Positions 10,200-22,516 of a DNA stretch of 64,000 bases are shown here, piece by piece; the stretch's first letter is position 1; each line of letters starts with the position of its first letter. A program made the translations under genes and the position numbers. The notes beneath the pieces were generated by a model. The model was given only the letters and a program-made list of their open reading frames with translations. It had not been told where the DNA came from and did no database searches. The DNA is from Lytechinus variegatus (Eukaryota > Echinodermata > Echinoidea > Temnopleuroida > Toxopneustidae), in contig NC_054740.1 of the NCBI RefSeq assembly GCF_018143015.1, positions 12,606,640 to 12,670,639 on the forward strand, read 5' to 3'.

Positions 10200-11690
10200 T
10201 CATGAAAACGGGACATTTTAAGAACCGATTGAATTCATGAAAATGTTTCATATATGTTTATCAAATTAAAAAAAATGCAGCGCGCAGCGCGAGCTTGTTT
10301 GTGTCATATTCTTACCTGCCAAAAGACATTATTTTCAAACACCGTTTGACTAAGTGGAGAAGATCATGTACAAGCCTATCACTAAACAAAAATAAGTGCG
10401 AGCGCGAAGCGTAAGCTGATTTTAGTTTTATGTACTGACCTGAAAACGGGACATTTCAAGCACTGTTTTACTTTATGAATATCACAATATAAATAGTATA
10501 AACGATGAAATATTATATGGCATAACAGTCATATAAAGAAAGTTAGAAGCTTGTTTGTTTTCAATTGGTGGTCCCACCACAGCATCTTGTATGTTCACTA
10601 TATTATATAGGTTATCATGCGTGGAAACCTACCTAAGATTAATAGTAGCATGCAAATCACTTTTAATCGAATTTGAATATTCAATGCTGAAAAGAGCTGT
10701 CCTAGCTGAGTAGACTAAGAAGTATGACACCCATCCCCTAAGCTTCCAGAAGATCTTTTTTAAATTAGTGGAGGAGATATTGTTAACTTAAAGAACATGA
10801 AAACAAAAAGATTTTTATGTTTTATTTGTAACGCATAAAAAAGTTCGATCCGCAAATTTTCACAATATGCAAATAGCAATTTAAATTAGAATTACCGCTA
10901 AATTGTTCAATGGCAAAACGCTTTTATTCCAGACTGAAGTATTTATAAATATAACAAGATTCGAAAATGTAACTTGAAAAATTTTCACAATTATGGTTGC
11001 CCTTTAAATTTAATTCATGGAATTGAATTTTAACGTCTTGTAATGTCCTGAGAAGCAGAAGAAACTTCTGTTCACATCATATTAGAATGTAATCCTGCTG
11101 CCAAATTTAGGATAAAGATAAAGAATTCTGTGCAATTCATGGATGAAAGGAAAATTCCTATTAACGAAACGAAATTGTTCACTGGATTCAAGATGGCAGG
11201 TTTACTTCGGTTAATTTGTTTATGTCTCGAAATAAATTGATGAAATTGGAAAAGAATGTGAAGAATAAAGTACCTCTGAACGAGGGAAAGTAAAAAAAAA
11301 GTATGAAGATGATGTTTTGTATATATGTGCGAAAAATGGGAAATAGTATTTAAGCACCTTTGAATTTATAAGCGGAAATTGAATTTATTCAATGTATTGA
11401 CCTAAAAGCAAAGGACATTTCAAAGCACCGCATGAATTCAGGAATAATGTCAGCACTAAACAAAATCATGCGAGCGGGTAGTGCGAGCTCGATTTTTGTT
11501 TACATATAGGCCTACTGACCTGAAAACTCGGCATTTCAAGCACCATTCGAATTTGTCGCGATGCTGCTGAAAATTTCTATATACTAAGTTACGTTTTTAT
11601 TGTAATTATAGACCAATGATATGTTTCTCATATCAAACAAAATAGTGCGCACGATTGGGGTGCAATTAGCTGAAATTTTAAGTCATACCC
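10200..11690. repeat. Dispersed 'GCGAGCGCGAAGC' / 'GAAAACGGGACATTTCAAGCACC' repeat units
   Basis: GC-rich cores lie near 10280, 10400 and 11470. Blocks of CTGAAAACGGGACATTT type lie near 10205, 10440, 11405 and 11519, set in AT-rich filler. The family is the same as at 1140-1790. 11690-13270 shows no gene or recognisable repeat; its open frames carry no family resemblance. Confidence 0.55.
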
Positions 11691-13276
11691 TGCACGCCTC
11701 CAAAGCCTGAAACTGCCTACACTTGCCTATAGGAGACACCGATCAGACATGTTGCAGATCTTTAAATTAGTTGGGACCTTTCGCAATCTTCACCGACGCT
11801 AATTTTGGGGTCCCCTTACACAAAAGTTATCGCTTAATCATACACTTGATTTTTAAGATTGATTGTACATTATAGTCAATAGAATCAAACGTAGAAAACT
11901 GCTGTACGATCAATGCTAAACTTTGTGTTACAGGGGGGTTACAGGCCCTACAGATCTGCTTTTCGTGTGCAAAATCCTTTCCCGCGACACCCGCACTATA
12001 CATACATGTATATTATGACTGATGGCTGGAGATATTCGAAATGCAGGACCTAAAATAGATTATGACATGGATAAGAAAGTGGTTTTTCAAACAGATCGAG
12101 TACATATTGAATGAGGAAAAACTTACTGAATGAACGCTTAGATATAGATCATTACAGTCCATCGAATCGATATTGCATTTAATGTGGATTATTGGTGGAT
12201 CACTGGCAATTGATTTCATGGGTCAGATCAACCTCTCTAGCCAAAACCATTTCTGTACACAGCATATACATGTACAATACGTTTAAGCACGGACCCTATA
12301 GGGTCCATGGTTTGAGCTAACGGGTTTCTTTGTTCTATTGTGTACGCCTTCTACACAAACGATATGCCTCTAGCACACGATGTGAGGGGCATTATGTTTT
12401 ACATTCCCCAGAAATGGGGATTAGATTCAAATTCCGGGGGGACCACTTCCATTGATGAGTGGATACCAGGCGCGACAATGGAGTTTCGAAAAGCACACAA
12501 AACAGTGGAATTAAGTCTTTTTCATATTATGAAAATGCATCTCTTAATTAGTATTTGGATTGTGACACCCTACAAGTATTGGATATGTCAGTATCCCTCT
12601 TTCAGCATTTTAAACATCGTTTTGACACCCTTATAACGCTACATAGGTCTATACGTAATGTACTTGCCCACTCTGTCCCCTTTTACGCGTGGTTGCTCTT
12701 GGTATCCACTAATCAATGGAAGTGGGCCCCCCGGGCGGCCTCTCGAGCTCTAGGAGGAATCAAATGTGGCTTTGGAAAGTCGTCCTCAATCGGATATATC
12801 GCTGTTACCATAGTAGCAACCAGAATTTTGCACACGAAACGCATATTGAACGTTTCCGTCGCAGATGCGAAACGAAAAAAAAAATCTCATGTCACACAAT
12901 TTGCATTGCCGGCTAGAGTTTTACGACGGGCCCAAAAAGTCTCTTCCAAAATCAACTACCGTTGTAAATTAGCGTTCGCGTCCTAAAACGAAAGGTCGGG
13001 AGTGACCTGGTATTGACGACTTCTATGCATACCAATTCTTTACACTGTCTAGATCAGAGAGAACACAAGGACACAAATCACGTTTGGAAAAGGTGTGGAA
13101 CTTAAACGTCCCTGAACATCATACAGTCCAGATGAAAATTTTCTTTGTCCATGCTCTACCCATACCACTCAACGCCAAATAAGTTTTAGGTATCAACGTT
13201 TAGATACAGAGGGGCAAATAAGTTGTGTATAACTTTATGCCTACTTCCAAGGTAAATTCCAAGGTAAATAAACGCC

Positions 13277-13511
13277 CACTAGCGTACCTACGGGGGCAGT
13301 CTCCCCCCCCCCTGACCAGTCACAACCCATGCAAGGAACGTATCCCTGCCCCTCCCCCGGCGAGCTTGAAACCTTTTTTTTTGCTAGACAATTTTTTTTT
13401 CTGGTACGAAATCCTATATTTATGGTTGAAGACCTTTTTTTTGCTCACCAAATTTTTTTGGGGACGAATGTGCCCCCCCCCCCCTGTGGAAAATCCTACG
13501 GGTACGCCACC
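13277..13511. mobile_element. Short element with 'GTACCTACGGGGG' inverted ends
   Basis: The left end CTAGCGTACCTACGGGGG is opposed by a right end whose complement reads GGCGTACCCGTAGGATTTTC. Poly-C/G and poly-T runs lie between them. I cannot find a clear target duplication, so the boundaries are approximate. Confidence 0.4.
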
Positions 13512-13839
13512 GTACTCCGTAGGCCTATCCTTAAAAGAGAATCATCCCATTTTTTTATACATTTTTATAGTTACAATATGGGGCAGAACATGATGAATTA
13601 AATGAAAATAATAAAAAGAGAGGGAGAGAGAGAAAGAACAGAACTATTTCCCCTGGATTTTGATTTCTTATTTAGATTCTCTTCTGTTCCCATTTATTTT
13701 CTTTCCCTCTCCATTTCCCTTCTTTTTTTCATTTCCTCTTTCTTTAATTTTTCCTATCTCCCTTTCTCTTTTTCATCTGTCCCCTGATCTCCCGGCTCAG
13801 AGTCCGCCCCTTTCCTTTTTCTAAGCTAATTTTTTCCAC

Positions 13840-13952
13840 CGGCCGGCTGCACTAGCATTGCACTGCTGAGATAATGACGTAATTATGTGACGTACCATAC
13901 TATTCCGGTGTTGCATGTTGGGAAGTTAAAATCTGAGTAGGCCAAGACAGGT
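13840..13952 (+). promoter_or_regulatory. Possible promoter and 5' UTR exon of UQCRQ
   Basis: A locally less AT-rich segment contains two TGACGT half-sites (near 13875 and 13887, CRE/ATF-like). A transcript-like stretch then ends in GCCAAGACAG followed by GTTAGT at 13953, a usable splice donor. UQCRQ has an acceptor in its 5' UTR at 17686-17687, so an upstream non-coding exon must exist, and this is the best candidate I see. It rests on context alone; RNA 5' ends would decide. Confidence 0.3.
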
Positions 13953-14361
13953 TAGTAAACTTTCTAATTCGAAATTGTTATCTTTATAAAAATGCGAATG
14001 TTATGAACGTTTTTCGAATGCTTTATTTATTATAGAGAATTCTACCTTGGAATTTTGCCTTCAAATTATTGCAAATTTCATGGATATCGTAAATATGGAC
14101 GATACGATGCTAGTTGTATAATTCGACTGCCTCCAGAGTCCAGGCATGCCTGGTCCCATTCGTGTATTTTGCTGTATTGTATGAACCCGGTGTTTGAATT
14201 AATTTAAGCACTCGAGTCAAGGGTCAAGTTCTGTGAATATTCGGTGGCTTTTGTGTTGGCCGTTTTGTTGTTGTGTGTATCGTTTGTCCGTCTTGGCTTT
14301 CATCATCATGATCATCATCGCTGTACGGAAGAAATAGGTAGTCCTGATCCTGTAGTACTAG

Positions 14362-15038
14362 TAGGGTGTCTGGAGAAAAAAATTATTTTTCTTATTTCAA
14401 GAAAATATCACATTTTCTTTGTGAATTTGAAGAGAAATGACCTTCAGACTTACAGAAATGTAACATTTTTGAAAAAAATCCAATTATTGGCTGCAAAAAA
14501 GAAGAATGAAATTAGGTCAATTTTCAGCATTTTTCTGCCATAGACTGTGTAGTTAAGAAATGGACACACACAAATCCAAATTTTTAGCTTCCGAGAGCTG
14601 TTATAAATTTAGTATTAATGCCAAAAACTTGTCCATAAAGAGTCAAATAGGATTTTTTATGCTCTTTCTGATGGTATGATTTTTATAAAGATTTGGAAAC
14701 CAGATCACAATGAAAAATTGCGACAAAGTGAAAAAATTGTGCAAAACAGAAATTTCATTTTCCCATAGAAAACGCATGGGGAAATGGCAATCTCAACACA
14801 CTCAAAAATAAGGGTTTGAAATTTATCTCTAAATCCTTATTTAGAATGATCATATAAACTTGTCCTTACTGTCAAAAGAAGCCCCTGAATTTTTTCTTTC
14901 CATACATGCCAAACACAAGTTAATAATCAATTCAGATCACATTTTTCTAGTAGCCTGAACATCCCGAAAAATATGTGCCATATTTTCCCCTAAATCAGCC
15001 TGTTTTATGCTGACACCAGTGTGGCTTCAGACACCCTA
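14362..15038. mobile_element. Foldback element with 'TAGGGTGTCTG' inverted ends
   Basis: The left end TAGGGTGTCTGGAG and the right end CTTCAGACACCCTA are inverted. CCTGTAGT occurs on both sides (14349-14356 and 15039-15046), but five extra bases separate the left copy from the terminus. An 8-bp duplication (hAT-like) is therefore possible, not proven. The interior is AT-rich without a transposase. Confidence 0.55.
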
Positions 15039-15211
15039 CCTGTAGTGTACTGCTTCCGATCATTCCTTTGATCGAAGGTTACTAAGTTAAGTTAAAGTAG
15101 GCCTAATTAAAGTTAAACTGCCATTCTTTAAAAATAACTAGAGATCTAAACGTGTGTGGAGGGTGGATACATGATACATTTTGGTTTAAAGACGCGCAAT
15201 TCAGGCACTTA

Positions 15212-15260
15212 AAGGTCAAGTCCACCCCAGAAGTTTTTTTTATTTGAATCGATCAGTGTT
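15212..15260. mobile_element. Foldback family A terminal fragment
   Basis: AAAGGTCAAGTCCACCCCAG followed by TTTGAATCGATC matches the family A terminus, then similarity is lost. 15260-16380 has no gene or clear element. Confidence 0.5.
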
Positions 15261-16387
15261 TGTTGAAATTAATTAGTTTTCCATTTTGGGGATTATGAAA
15301 AAAAAAACATTTTTCATTTTGCCAGAGCCATTTTCTGCTTTCGAGAGCCATTTATTTTCATGATTCAGTGAATGGTTTTGCATTGCAGTTTGTCTTGCTT
15401 GTTTTAACATTAAATTCATTTTAATGTTTTGTTTATTTGTAATTGCTATTAATTTTTTCTTCATTGTTATCAATTATTGAAAATTATTGTTCATTTACAT
15501 ATAGATCTACATGTAATGTTTATTGTTTGTATCTCGTATATCGAATTCACTGGATGACGTTCTAACTTAGGATGAAGTTTAACAATCAAATTTGAAGAGG
15601 ATTCGTATTCAGAGGAATCCTTTTCATAATTACTTTTTTTTATAAAACTTCCTTGAAAATTATTTTATGAAATATTGAATGCATCACAGCCTGACAGCTA
15701 CATGTAACATCAACATGTCAACTATTTCTCAAGCTAAGCTATGCCTACGCCAGCGCAGGCCACAGCCACTGAACACAGCACAACTCTCAATCATCATTGC
15801 AACACGGCAGCTCACAGTCAATCATCGCTGCAACACAGGCGGGTTTGAAACTGCATTAGCACCAATGACTGTTACCAGAAATCCCCACGAAAAATCCTAA
15901 TTTCAGTCTTAAAATTCTAGGATCTGCACCATATTTCCAGAGCACCAAGTGGCTAGTTCAGATCTAAGAGGTGGAGGTGCCAAGAATTACTCTAGAATAA
16001 AAATACTTGTGATTTTTTTCAGAGTTCACGAGCTAATTTTCTTGCAAATTAAGAATGTTATCTATAAAATAAATCCAATATAAGGAATTTGTTACTATCA
16101 AAGTTACTGCCAAACCTGGTTCTGGTGCCGCGCAGCATTTTGAAAAATAGTACCCAAGATATTGAGAGTTTAAAACTCAGAATGCACCGATGCATGAAAG
16201 TAAAAACTGCAGCTGCGCTGGCCTGGCTGTCTGACTACTATGCAGTCGTACAAATGTAAATGGGAGACTGGACGGGAGCGATTTGGTACTACATGTAGGC
16301 AGTTTTAGGCCATTGCAAGAGCGATTCCCAAGCACACAAGGGCGGAATCGCTTGTCAGTCCCATCTATTTTCAACCCTGGAATCAAT

Positions 16388-17180
16388 TAAAGGACAAGTC
16401 CACCCCAACAAAAACTTGATTTGAATAAAAAGAGAAAAATTCAACAAGCATAACGCTGAAAATTTCATGAAAATCGGATGTAAAATAAGAAAGTTATGAC
16501 ATTTCAAAGTTTCACTTCATTTCACAAAAACAGTTATATGAACGAGCCAGCTACATCCAAATGAGAGAGTCGACGATGTCATTCACTCACTATTTCTTTT
16601 GTTTTTTATTGTTTGAAATATGAAATATTTTGATTTTCTCGTCATTGTCATGTTAAATGAAGGTTAATTTTTCCCTGAACACGTTGAATTCCATTATTTT
16701 AACATTCTGTGCTTCAGGCTAGGAGGTCCCAATCGTCAAATTCGTAAAAAATGAAATATTGTATAATTTTGATGAAATCTTCAGCAATGTGCTTGTCTGA
16801 TTTTTCTCTATTGATTCAAATCAAAATATTTCTGAGGTTGACTTGACCTTTAAGAAAAATCAAGCATAATGGTGCTGTGAAAATTTCATCAAAATCTGAT
16901 GTGAAATAAGAAATTTTGCTTATTTTTCTCAAAACAGTGATATGCAAATAAGAGAGATGATGATGTCCCTCAATCACTATTTCTATTGTTTTTTATTAGA
17001 ATTATACATGTATATTCAATTTTTTACAACTTGACAATATATTGTCAAATCTGTAAACAAATTAACAAAATATTGAATACGGACCAACTTGACCGAACCA
17101 TAACTGTTGAAATAATAGTAATTCCACATGCTCAGGTTGGAATACAATTTTGTTTCACATGACAATGAGGAGAAGGGGGG
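16388..17180. mobile_element. Foldback family A: near-complete copy plus a half copy
   Basis: 16388-16856 runs from AAAGGACAAGTCCACCCCAA to the opposed end GGTTGACTTGACCTTTAAG, with a central deletion. A second, half-length copy follows at once (16857-17180), lacking its own terminus. Conserved internal blocks include ATCGGATGTAAAATAAGAAA, TATATGAACGAGCCAG and AATGAGAGAGTCGACGATGTC. Confidence 0.65.
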
Positions 17181-17734
17181 ATGGGGTTGACAAGATGGTG
17201 TGACACAATAAACATGAGCTGATTGCAGATTTGCCACTGTTCTCCTTGTGCGACTCTTGCAAACAGGGAAGGGTTGTTGGAATATGATCCCACACTTTTT
17301 TCCCCATATTTTAGGGAACCCAAGGTGGGGGTTTGAACACCTCCCCCCCCCTTTAGATCTGCCACCGTCTGGTGAGGTATCATTTAGCTCTAGATCAAAA
17401 TACATTCATAAGAATTTTAATGAAAGTTGGACCATATCCTGACAAAAATCTGTCAATATGAGGATTTTTCATGAAATTTGATATTTAATACATTCTTTTC
17501 AAAGGTAATTTATTAATGTGCATGACAACAATATCCATACATGTATGATGATTCTACATGTACTTTAAGTTTATCGTTGGCTGAAAACTTGGGAAGGAGA
17601 GCATTATTAGAAGATTAATTTTACAATTGTTCTCACTCTCCCAACTCAACTTTCTTTTTCTCTCGTCTATTTTTCTTCCTTGTGCAGTCTTCCATCCTCC
17701 AGGTCCAGGAACTGTTGTACAAACATCATCAATA

Positions 17735-18791
17735 ATGGGGTTCAAGTTCGGAAACCTGGCCAAGTTCAGCGGAGTGATCACGTACACCCTCTCTCCACAC
17801 GAGCAGAAGGCATTTGCTGGCGCCTTCAGCAGAGGCTTGCCCAATTTCTTCAGGAGATTCAGGTCAAAGGTCTTCATCGTCACACCACGTGAGTATTCCA
17901 TCTCGTTCCACAAACTCTGTAGCTACCCTGTTCATATACAGTGCATCCCAAAAAAAATGGAACCCCAAAAGTAGCAATGCTTTAGCATAACTTAATCACA
18001 AATATAATAGATGTATGACCCATTATCGCAAAGCTTAGAATCAACTCTTTAAAGTTTATCTGATTATAAAGCTTACGCATTAGTGAGCAAAAGAATTTGA
18101 AGAAAGGATTCCAAAAAGAAATTTGATGGGAGCAGTATCTGAATTTCAGAAATCTAATTGCATGTCTTAAAAGTTGAAGATCTGCTCTGTAATATGATAC
18201 CTCAGTTTATGAAAATGATCAAGGTATATAAAGTTATCCTTTGAATCAATGCTTAAATTGCAATACTACATGTATTAGTAAACAAAGATGTACATGTATC
18301 ACAGGCCAGCTGTTGGACTAACCCAACACTGTTTCTTTTAATGATCAGCCATTGTTTCTGTAATTCTTTCTTACAATATTGTTTTTTCAGCTGTATTTCA
18401 TTTCACTTCTTTATCTTTCAATGGTGATTTATTTGCTAATTCATTTCTTTTATTCTATTATGAATTGTAATATGTTTATTGTCATATTCTTTCAGTGTTC
18501 AATATGCATCAAAAGTGCATGTCTTATTACTTTACATGTATGCATAATCGGTTTTGGGAAAATTTCAATGTTTAAAAAATGAGTCTGATTCTTAGGAAAA
18601 AAAATAAAGATAAGATGTCATAAATCAATGAATGAATGGACAATGAAATTGAAATATGTTTCATTTTCATTTCCTTATTTTTATCTTTATGTGCAGCATT
18701 TGTGGTGGCTTACTTGATCTACTCCTGGGGAAACGCAGAAAATGCCAGGTCGAAACGAAAGAACCTCGCAGAATTCGCCAATGATTCATAG
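17735..18791 (+). CDS. UQCRQ: UQCRQ, cytochrome bc1 complex subunit 8 (complete, 2 coding exons)
   Basis: Small inner-membrane subunit of respiratory complex III, needed for complex assembly around cytochrome b. Coding exons are 17735-17888 (donor GTGAGT) and 18697-18791 (acceptor GTGCAG, stop TAG). The junction is phase 1 and rebuilds a proline codon. The 82-residue product equals the human subunit as I recall it. Family features, in order: MGxxFGNL start, VITYTLSPHEQKAFA, GLPNFFRRFRS, then the single membrane segment PFVVAYLIYSWG and the RSKRKN tail. The first ATG is taken because it gives the family N-terminus; no cleavable targeting signal is seen, as expected. An acceptor TTGTGCAG at 17680-17687 implies a spliced 5' UTR. 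The first possible poly(A) hexamer I noticed is ATTAAA at 19319, about 530 nt past the stop. Confidence 0.94.
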
Positions 18792-21700
18792 AGTCTACCA
18801 TTTCAATATTCAACACCCTACAGGACCCTTATAAGCTCTCTCATGGTGCTTTCACCTTATGATCATTTACAACCTGAAGCGGTTTCCTGATCTGCCTTGA
18901 TGTTCATCTATCTTGATGTTAAGGATCAGCATTACCCTTTTTCATCATGAAAGAAGCTATAAGGACTATTGAAAAATGATATATCATTGAAACGTGTTAT
19001 CACTGTAAATAATAGTGACCTAAATTAGAACATCACCAATTTGAGAAGCAATATTTTAGTAACATAATTGGGAAGACTAAGTTATTCATGGATTTTTTTG
19101 TTCAAGCATAAATATGGTATAAAATTCACAATACACTGTATTTGGTGTCTGACCGTTCATTATCGTCTGCCATTTAATTTTGGTGACCATTATGATGATC
19201 TGAATGTATGATCCACTACAATCATTGAACAGTGCTTCAGGCAAAAATCATTTGCTCTCAAATGATCACTTTGGTTATATCATGAAATTTGACACATTGC
19301 TGATTGGTGTCTGGATACATTAAAGGGATATGACTATATGAGTGACACATTGTGCACGTGTTTTTTGCCACAAATAAGTTTGAAAGATATATGCAGTTGT
19401 TTGTAAATTATTGAGACATATTAAATGTTTGTTCACATTTGAAAACTGATAATTTTGTTTCCATGATTAGTCTCATTTACAGTAGAATATAAACCAGTGT
19501 CTACACAAAGAACACTAATTACTTCAAGGGGAATCTATGTCAAATGGAAATTCGGTTTAATTAAAAGGGGAGAAAGGAAGAAGCAGATACGTGAAAGATT
19601 GAACTAACTCAGAAAAACAGTAGTAAATTTATCTAAAAGTAAAAAAAAAAATTAATCATTTTATTGCTATGGGGATTTCAAATTTTGTATGAATTCGAAA
19701 TATTTTATAAAAAACAAGTCATGAAAGCAGGAATTCTGAATTGTTTCAATAGTGTTCACATAATAGATGTCCTGTAAGAAAAAAATGCATATTACTCTAC
19801 TTAAATATCAAAAAGTATGAAAAAAGAAGATGCGTTTTGCAGAAGAAAAAGAGGAAGTAACAGAAAGAAATATATAAAATATTGTAGAGAGAGTAAGAGA
19901 GATGAGCCAGAGAGAGAGAGAAACAGGAAGGTAAATCAGAAGATACAGACTGAGTAAGCGACAAATTGAAGAGATGATGAAAATTGAGAGAGGACGTCCC
20001 GCTCGCATTTCGCCGCTGTACTATTTCAGTGAGTATGGCATATGTGCGGCTCGTACAAATGTGAGATAGCATGATGAAACCGGAGTTCTAAATTTACATG
20101 TTTTGCTAAATTGCATACGTTGACTGCGGGGATAAGCCTTTTCCAATCAAGGTATTTTTTTTTCAATGTATCACACCTCAAGTTTCAACTGAAACGATTT
20201 GAGACAGAAAACACCCTTGGCTCACCGTCTAAAATTAGACTAGCTGATGTTCATACAATTGGGAACTGTTTATGGTTGTAAAATTAATGACTTTTCCAAT
20301 GATATGGATGAAATCAGAATGACAAAAATATCCACATTTAGGCAAAACATGATAGGTGTGGAAAAGGATGGTACCAAAGGGGGAGGGCAGTCGCATCCTC
20401 CCCCCAAAAAAAAAACTATTTGATCAAATAAAGAGAAAAAATCAAACAGGCAAAATGCTGAAGATTTATTTCTTTTTATTCAAATTAATATTTGTTGGGG
20501 TGGACTTTTTTTAGTTAATTTTTCTTTTTCATGCTTTAAGATGGGAATCATGTGTTTCGGTTGATGGCCTTACAATTTTACTTCTCAATTTTAGAGGGAA
20601 AAAAAACTTGAGAAAAGAAGAAGTTGAATCTAGAATCCTCCCATAAACCAACTTATTTTGTTATATAATTTTTATTATTGTCCAATTTTTTGGGATTAGT
20701 ATTTGCGTTACAATGAGATAATCTAAAGGGAGGGCAGTTCAATTTGTGTAAATATAACCCCAATTGCAGTTTTTCTTGGAGCGTTTTCCTCAAGATGTGC
20801 TTTCATCAGAATTACCATGAATCTTTTTTTTCTGTTTTTATTGGTTTTCATAAAATAACAGTAACAAACAATATAGGCTGACAATAAGTTCAAGGCTATT
20901 TAAACACATTAACAAGCTAAATTATCTAAAGTTAACTTGATAATCAACCACAAACATCCATCCTCACAACATACCACTCACACATACATACTGCATAACA
21001 AGTACAAATTACATCAAATAAGTAAAATAATTGAAACAGGAAAAATTTCCTTAAAACTGTATGGTCCATTTCTTAAAAAGAATAATTCGATAGGATTTTT
21101 TTTTTCTCCGTGGCGGAAAGAGAGAAATATATATGTTTGATTAGTATATTTATTCATGTAGATACACATGTGTGTATATATATCATTTATATGAGTATAA
21201 TGACCATATGAGATGATGGTCCTTGTTCACTTTAGTTTTAGAATAAGATATATCTCTTTTCTCTCTAGGTTATATGCCTTGTATTCAGTAGAGCTTATTA
21301 TTAATTTAAAAAAAAGACAAAGGAAAGAAAGAGAAAACAAAAAAAAGGAAAAGAAAGGGAAAGGAGAGGAAGGAGGAAAAGGGAAAAGAAAAAAGAAGAA
21401 TGGAAGGAAGAGGAGAATAAATGAAAGGAAAATAATAAAAATGAAGAAATGGAAGGAAAGGAAAAAGAATATGTATATGCATGTGTGTATATATATGTAG
21501 GTTATTTACTAATTCCATGTTCATCTAACTTACAACCTTGATTTAACAATGCACCATTCCATTTATTAAAGCCCTTATTTTGGATGCCCCATAAATTTCG
21601 AATCATCCTAACCTCCCCATATCAAATTTTATCATTTTTATACAAAACAAAACAGACATACATGTATTTGATTGGTATATGCGAGATCATTTCACGGGAA

Positions 21701-22516
21701 AAGACTCTATCATTTTTATTTCTATTTTCTTTTTCGAGTTTCAAGACTATAGAGTATCCCAAAGGGAGCCCCCTGTCTACACCGGAGAGACAGGACGATG
21801 TCTGGACGGTGTCGTTAGAAAGGACGGGATCATGCGGTAACCTGTAAGATACGATAGTCTTTATGATAATAATAATAATAATAAAAAAGAAAAGAAAAAA
21901 AAAGGAGAGGAACGATTTTTTAAAGACACGTCGAAAAAAAGAAAAGAAATAATAGTTGGCCTAACGAGTTGGCGATAATAGTCAAATATGACTGGTCGCC
22001 ATTAATTTTCAACAAACAACAACTTAAAATGAGCACTCAGCTTATTCTTATATTCTACATTTTGTTTTGATTTAACCTTTGAAATTAAAGCTTCAAACCT
22101 CTGTTCTTTCTCCTGAAATTTGCAAGAGTAAATGTAAAATTTCAAATACAAAAATAAAACATTAATACATGTCATGTTTACTTCCCGTATGTACACCCAT
22201 GGACTGATTCACGGGAAATGTCAGAATTAGTATATATTTTCTTCTCCCTGTCATACCGGTACTGATCACTGATCTCTCCACTAAGAGAGGGGAGAGATCA
22301 GTGGTACTGATTCGTTGCGTTGAAAAAATAAAAAACGCTTCCGTTATATTATTCATAGATATACCTATATACGGTATGCTCGAGCACGTCGAGGGATTAT
22401 AATAGACTGATAGCTTCATTATTTATAGAATGCGAGAAGCGAAGTGAAACTAGATCTGGACTTGAATCTACTTGAATCTACTCGAATATTACCCAGTTTC
22501 AATAATATTCATCACG
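18792..22516. other. Intergenic stretch between UQCRQ and PLRG1
   Basis: No gene is recognised. Contents: a collapsed foldback family A remnant at 20415-20515, a purine-rich (GGAAAA)n-type tract at 21305-21470, (AAT)n at 21866-21886, and a perfect-looking hairpin at about 22265-22308 (CACTGATCTCTCC ... GGAGAGATCAGTG). The PLRG1 promoter should lie in the last few hundred bases; I see no clear TATA box. Confidence 0.6.

Noticed and set aside
12340..12986. Overlapping frames of 66-143 codons
   Set aside because: No family motifs, no splice-consistent continuation, and three overlapping frames on one strand; treated as chance.
21213..21500. Lys/Glu-rich frame and its Phe/Leu-rich opposite
   Set aside because: They are translations of a purine-rich simple-sequence tract.
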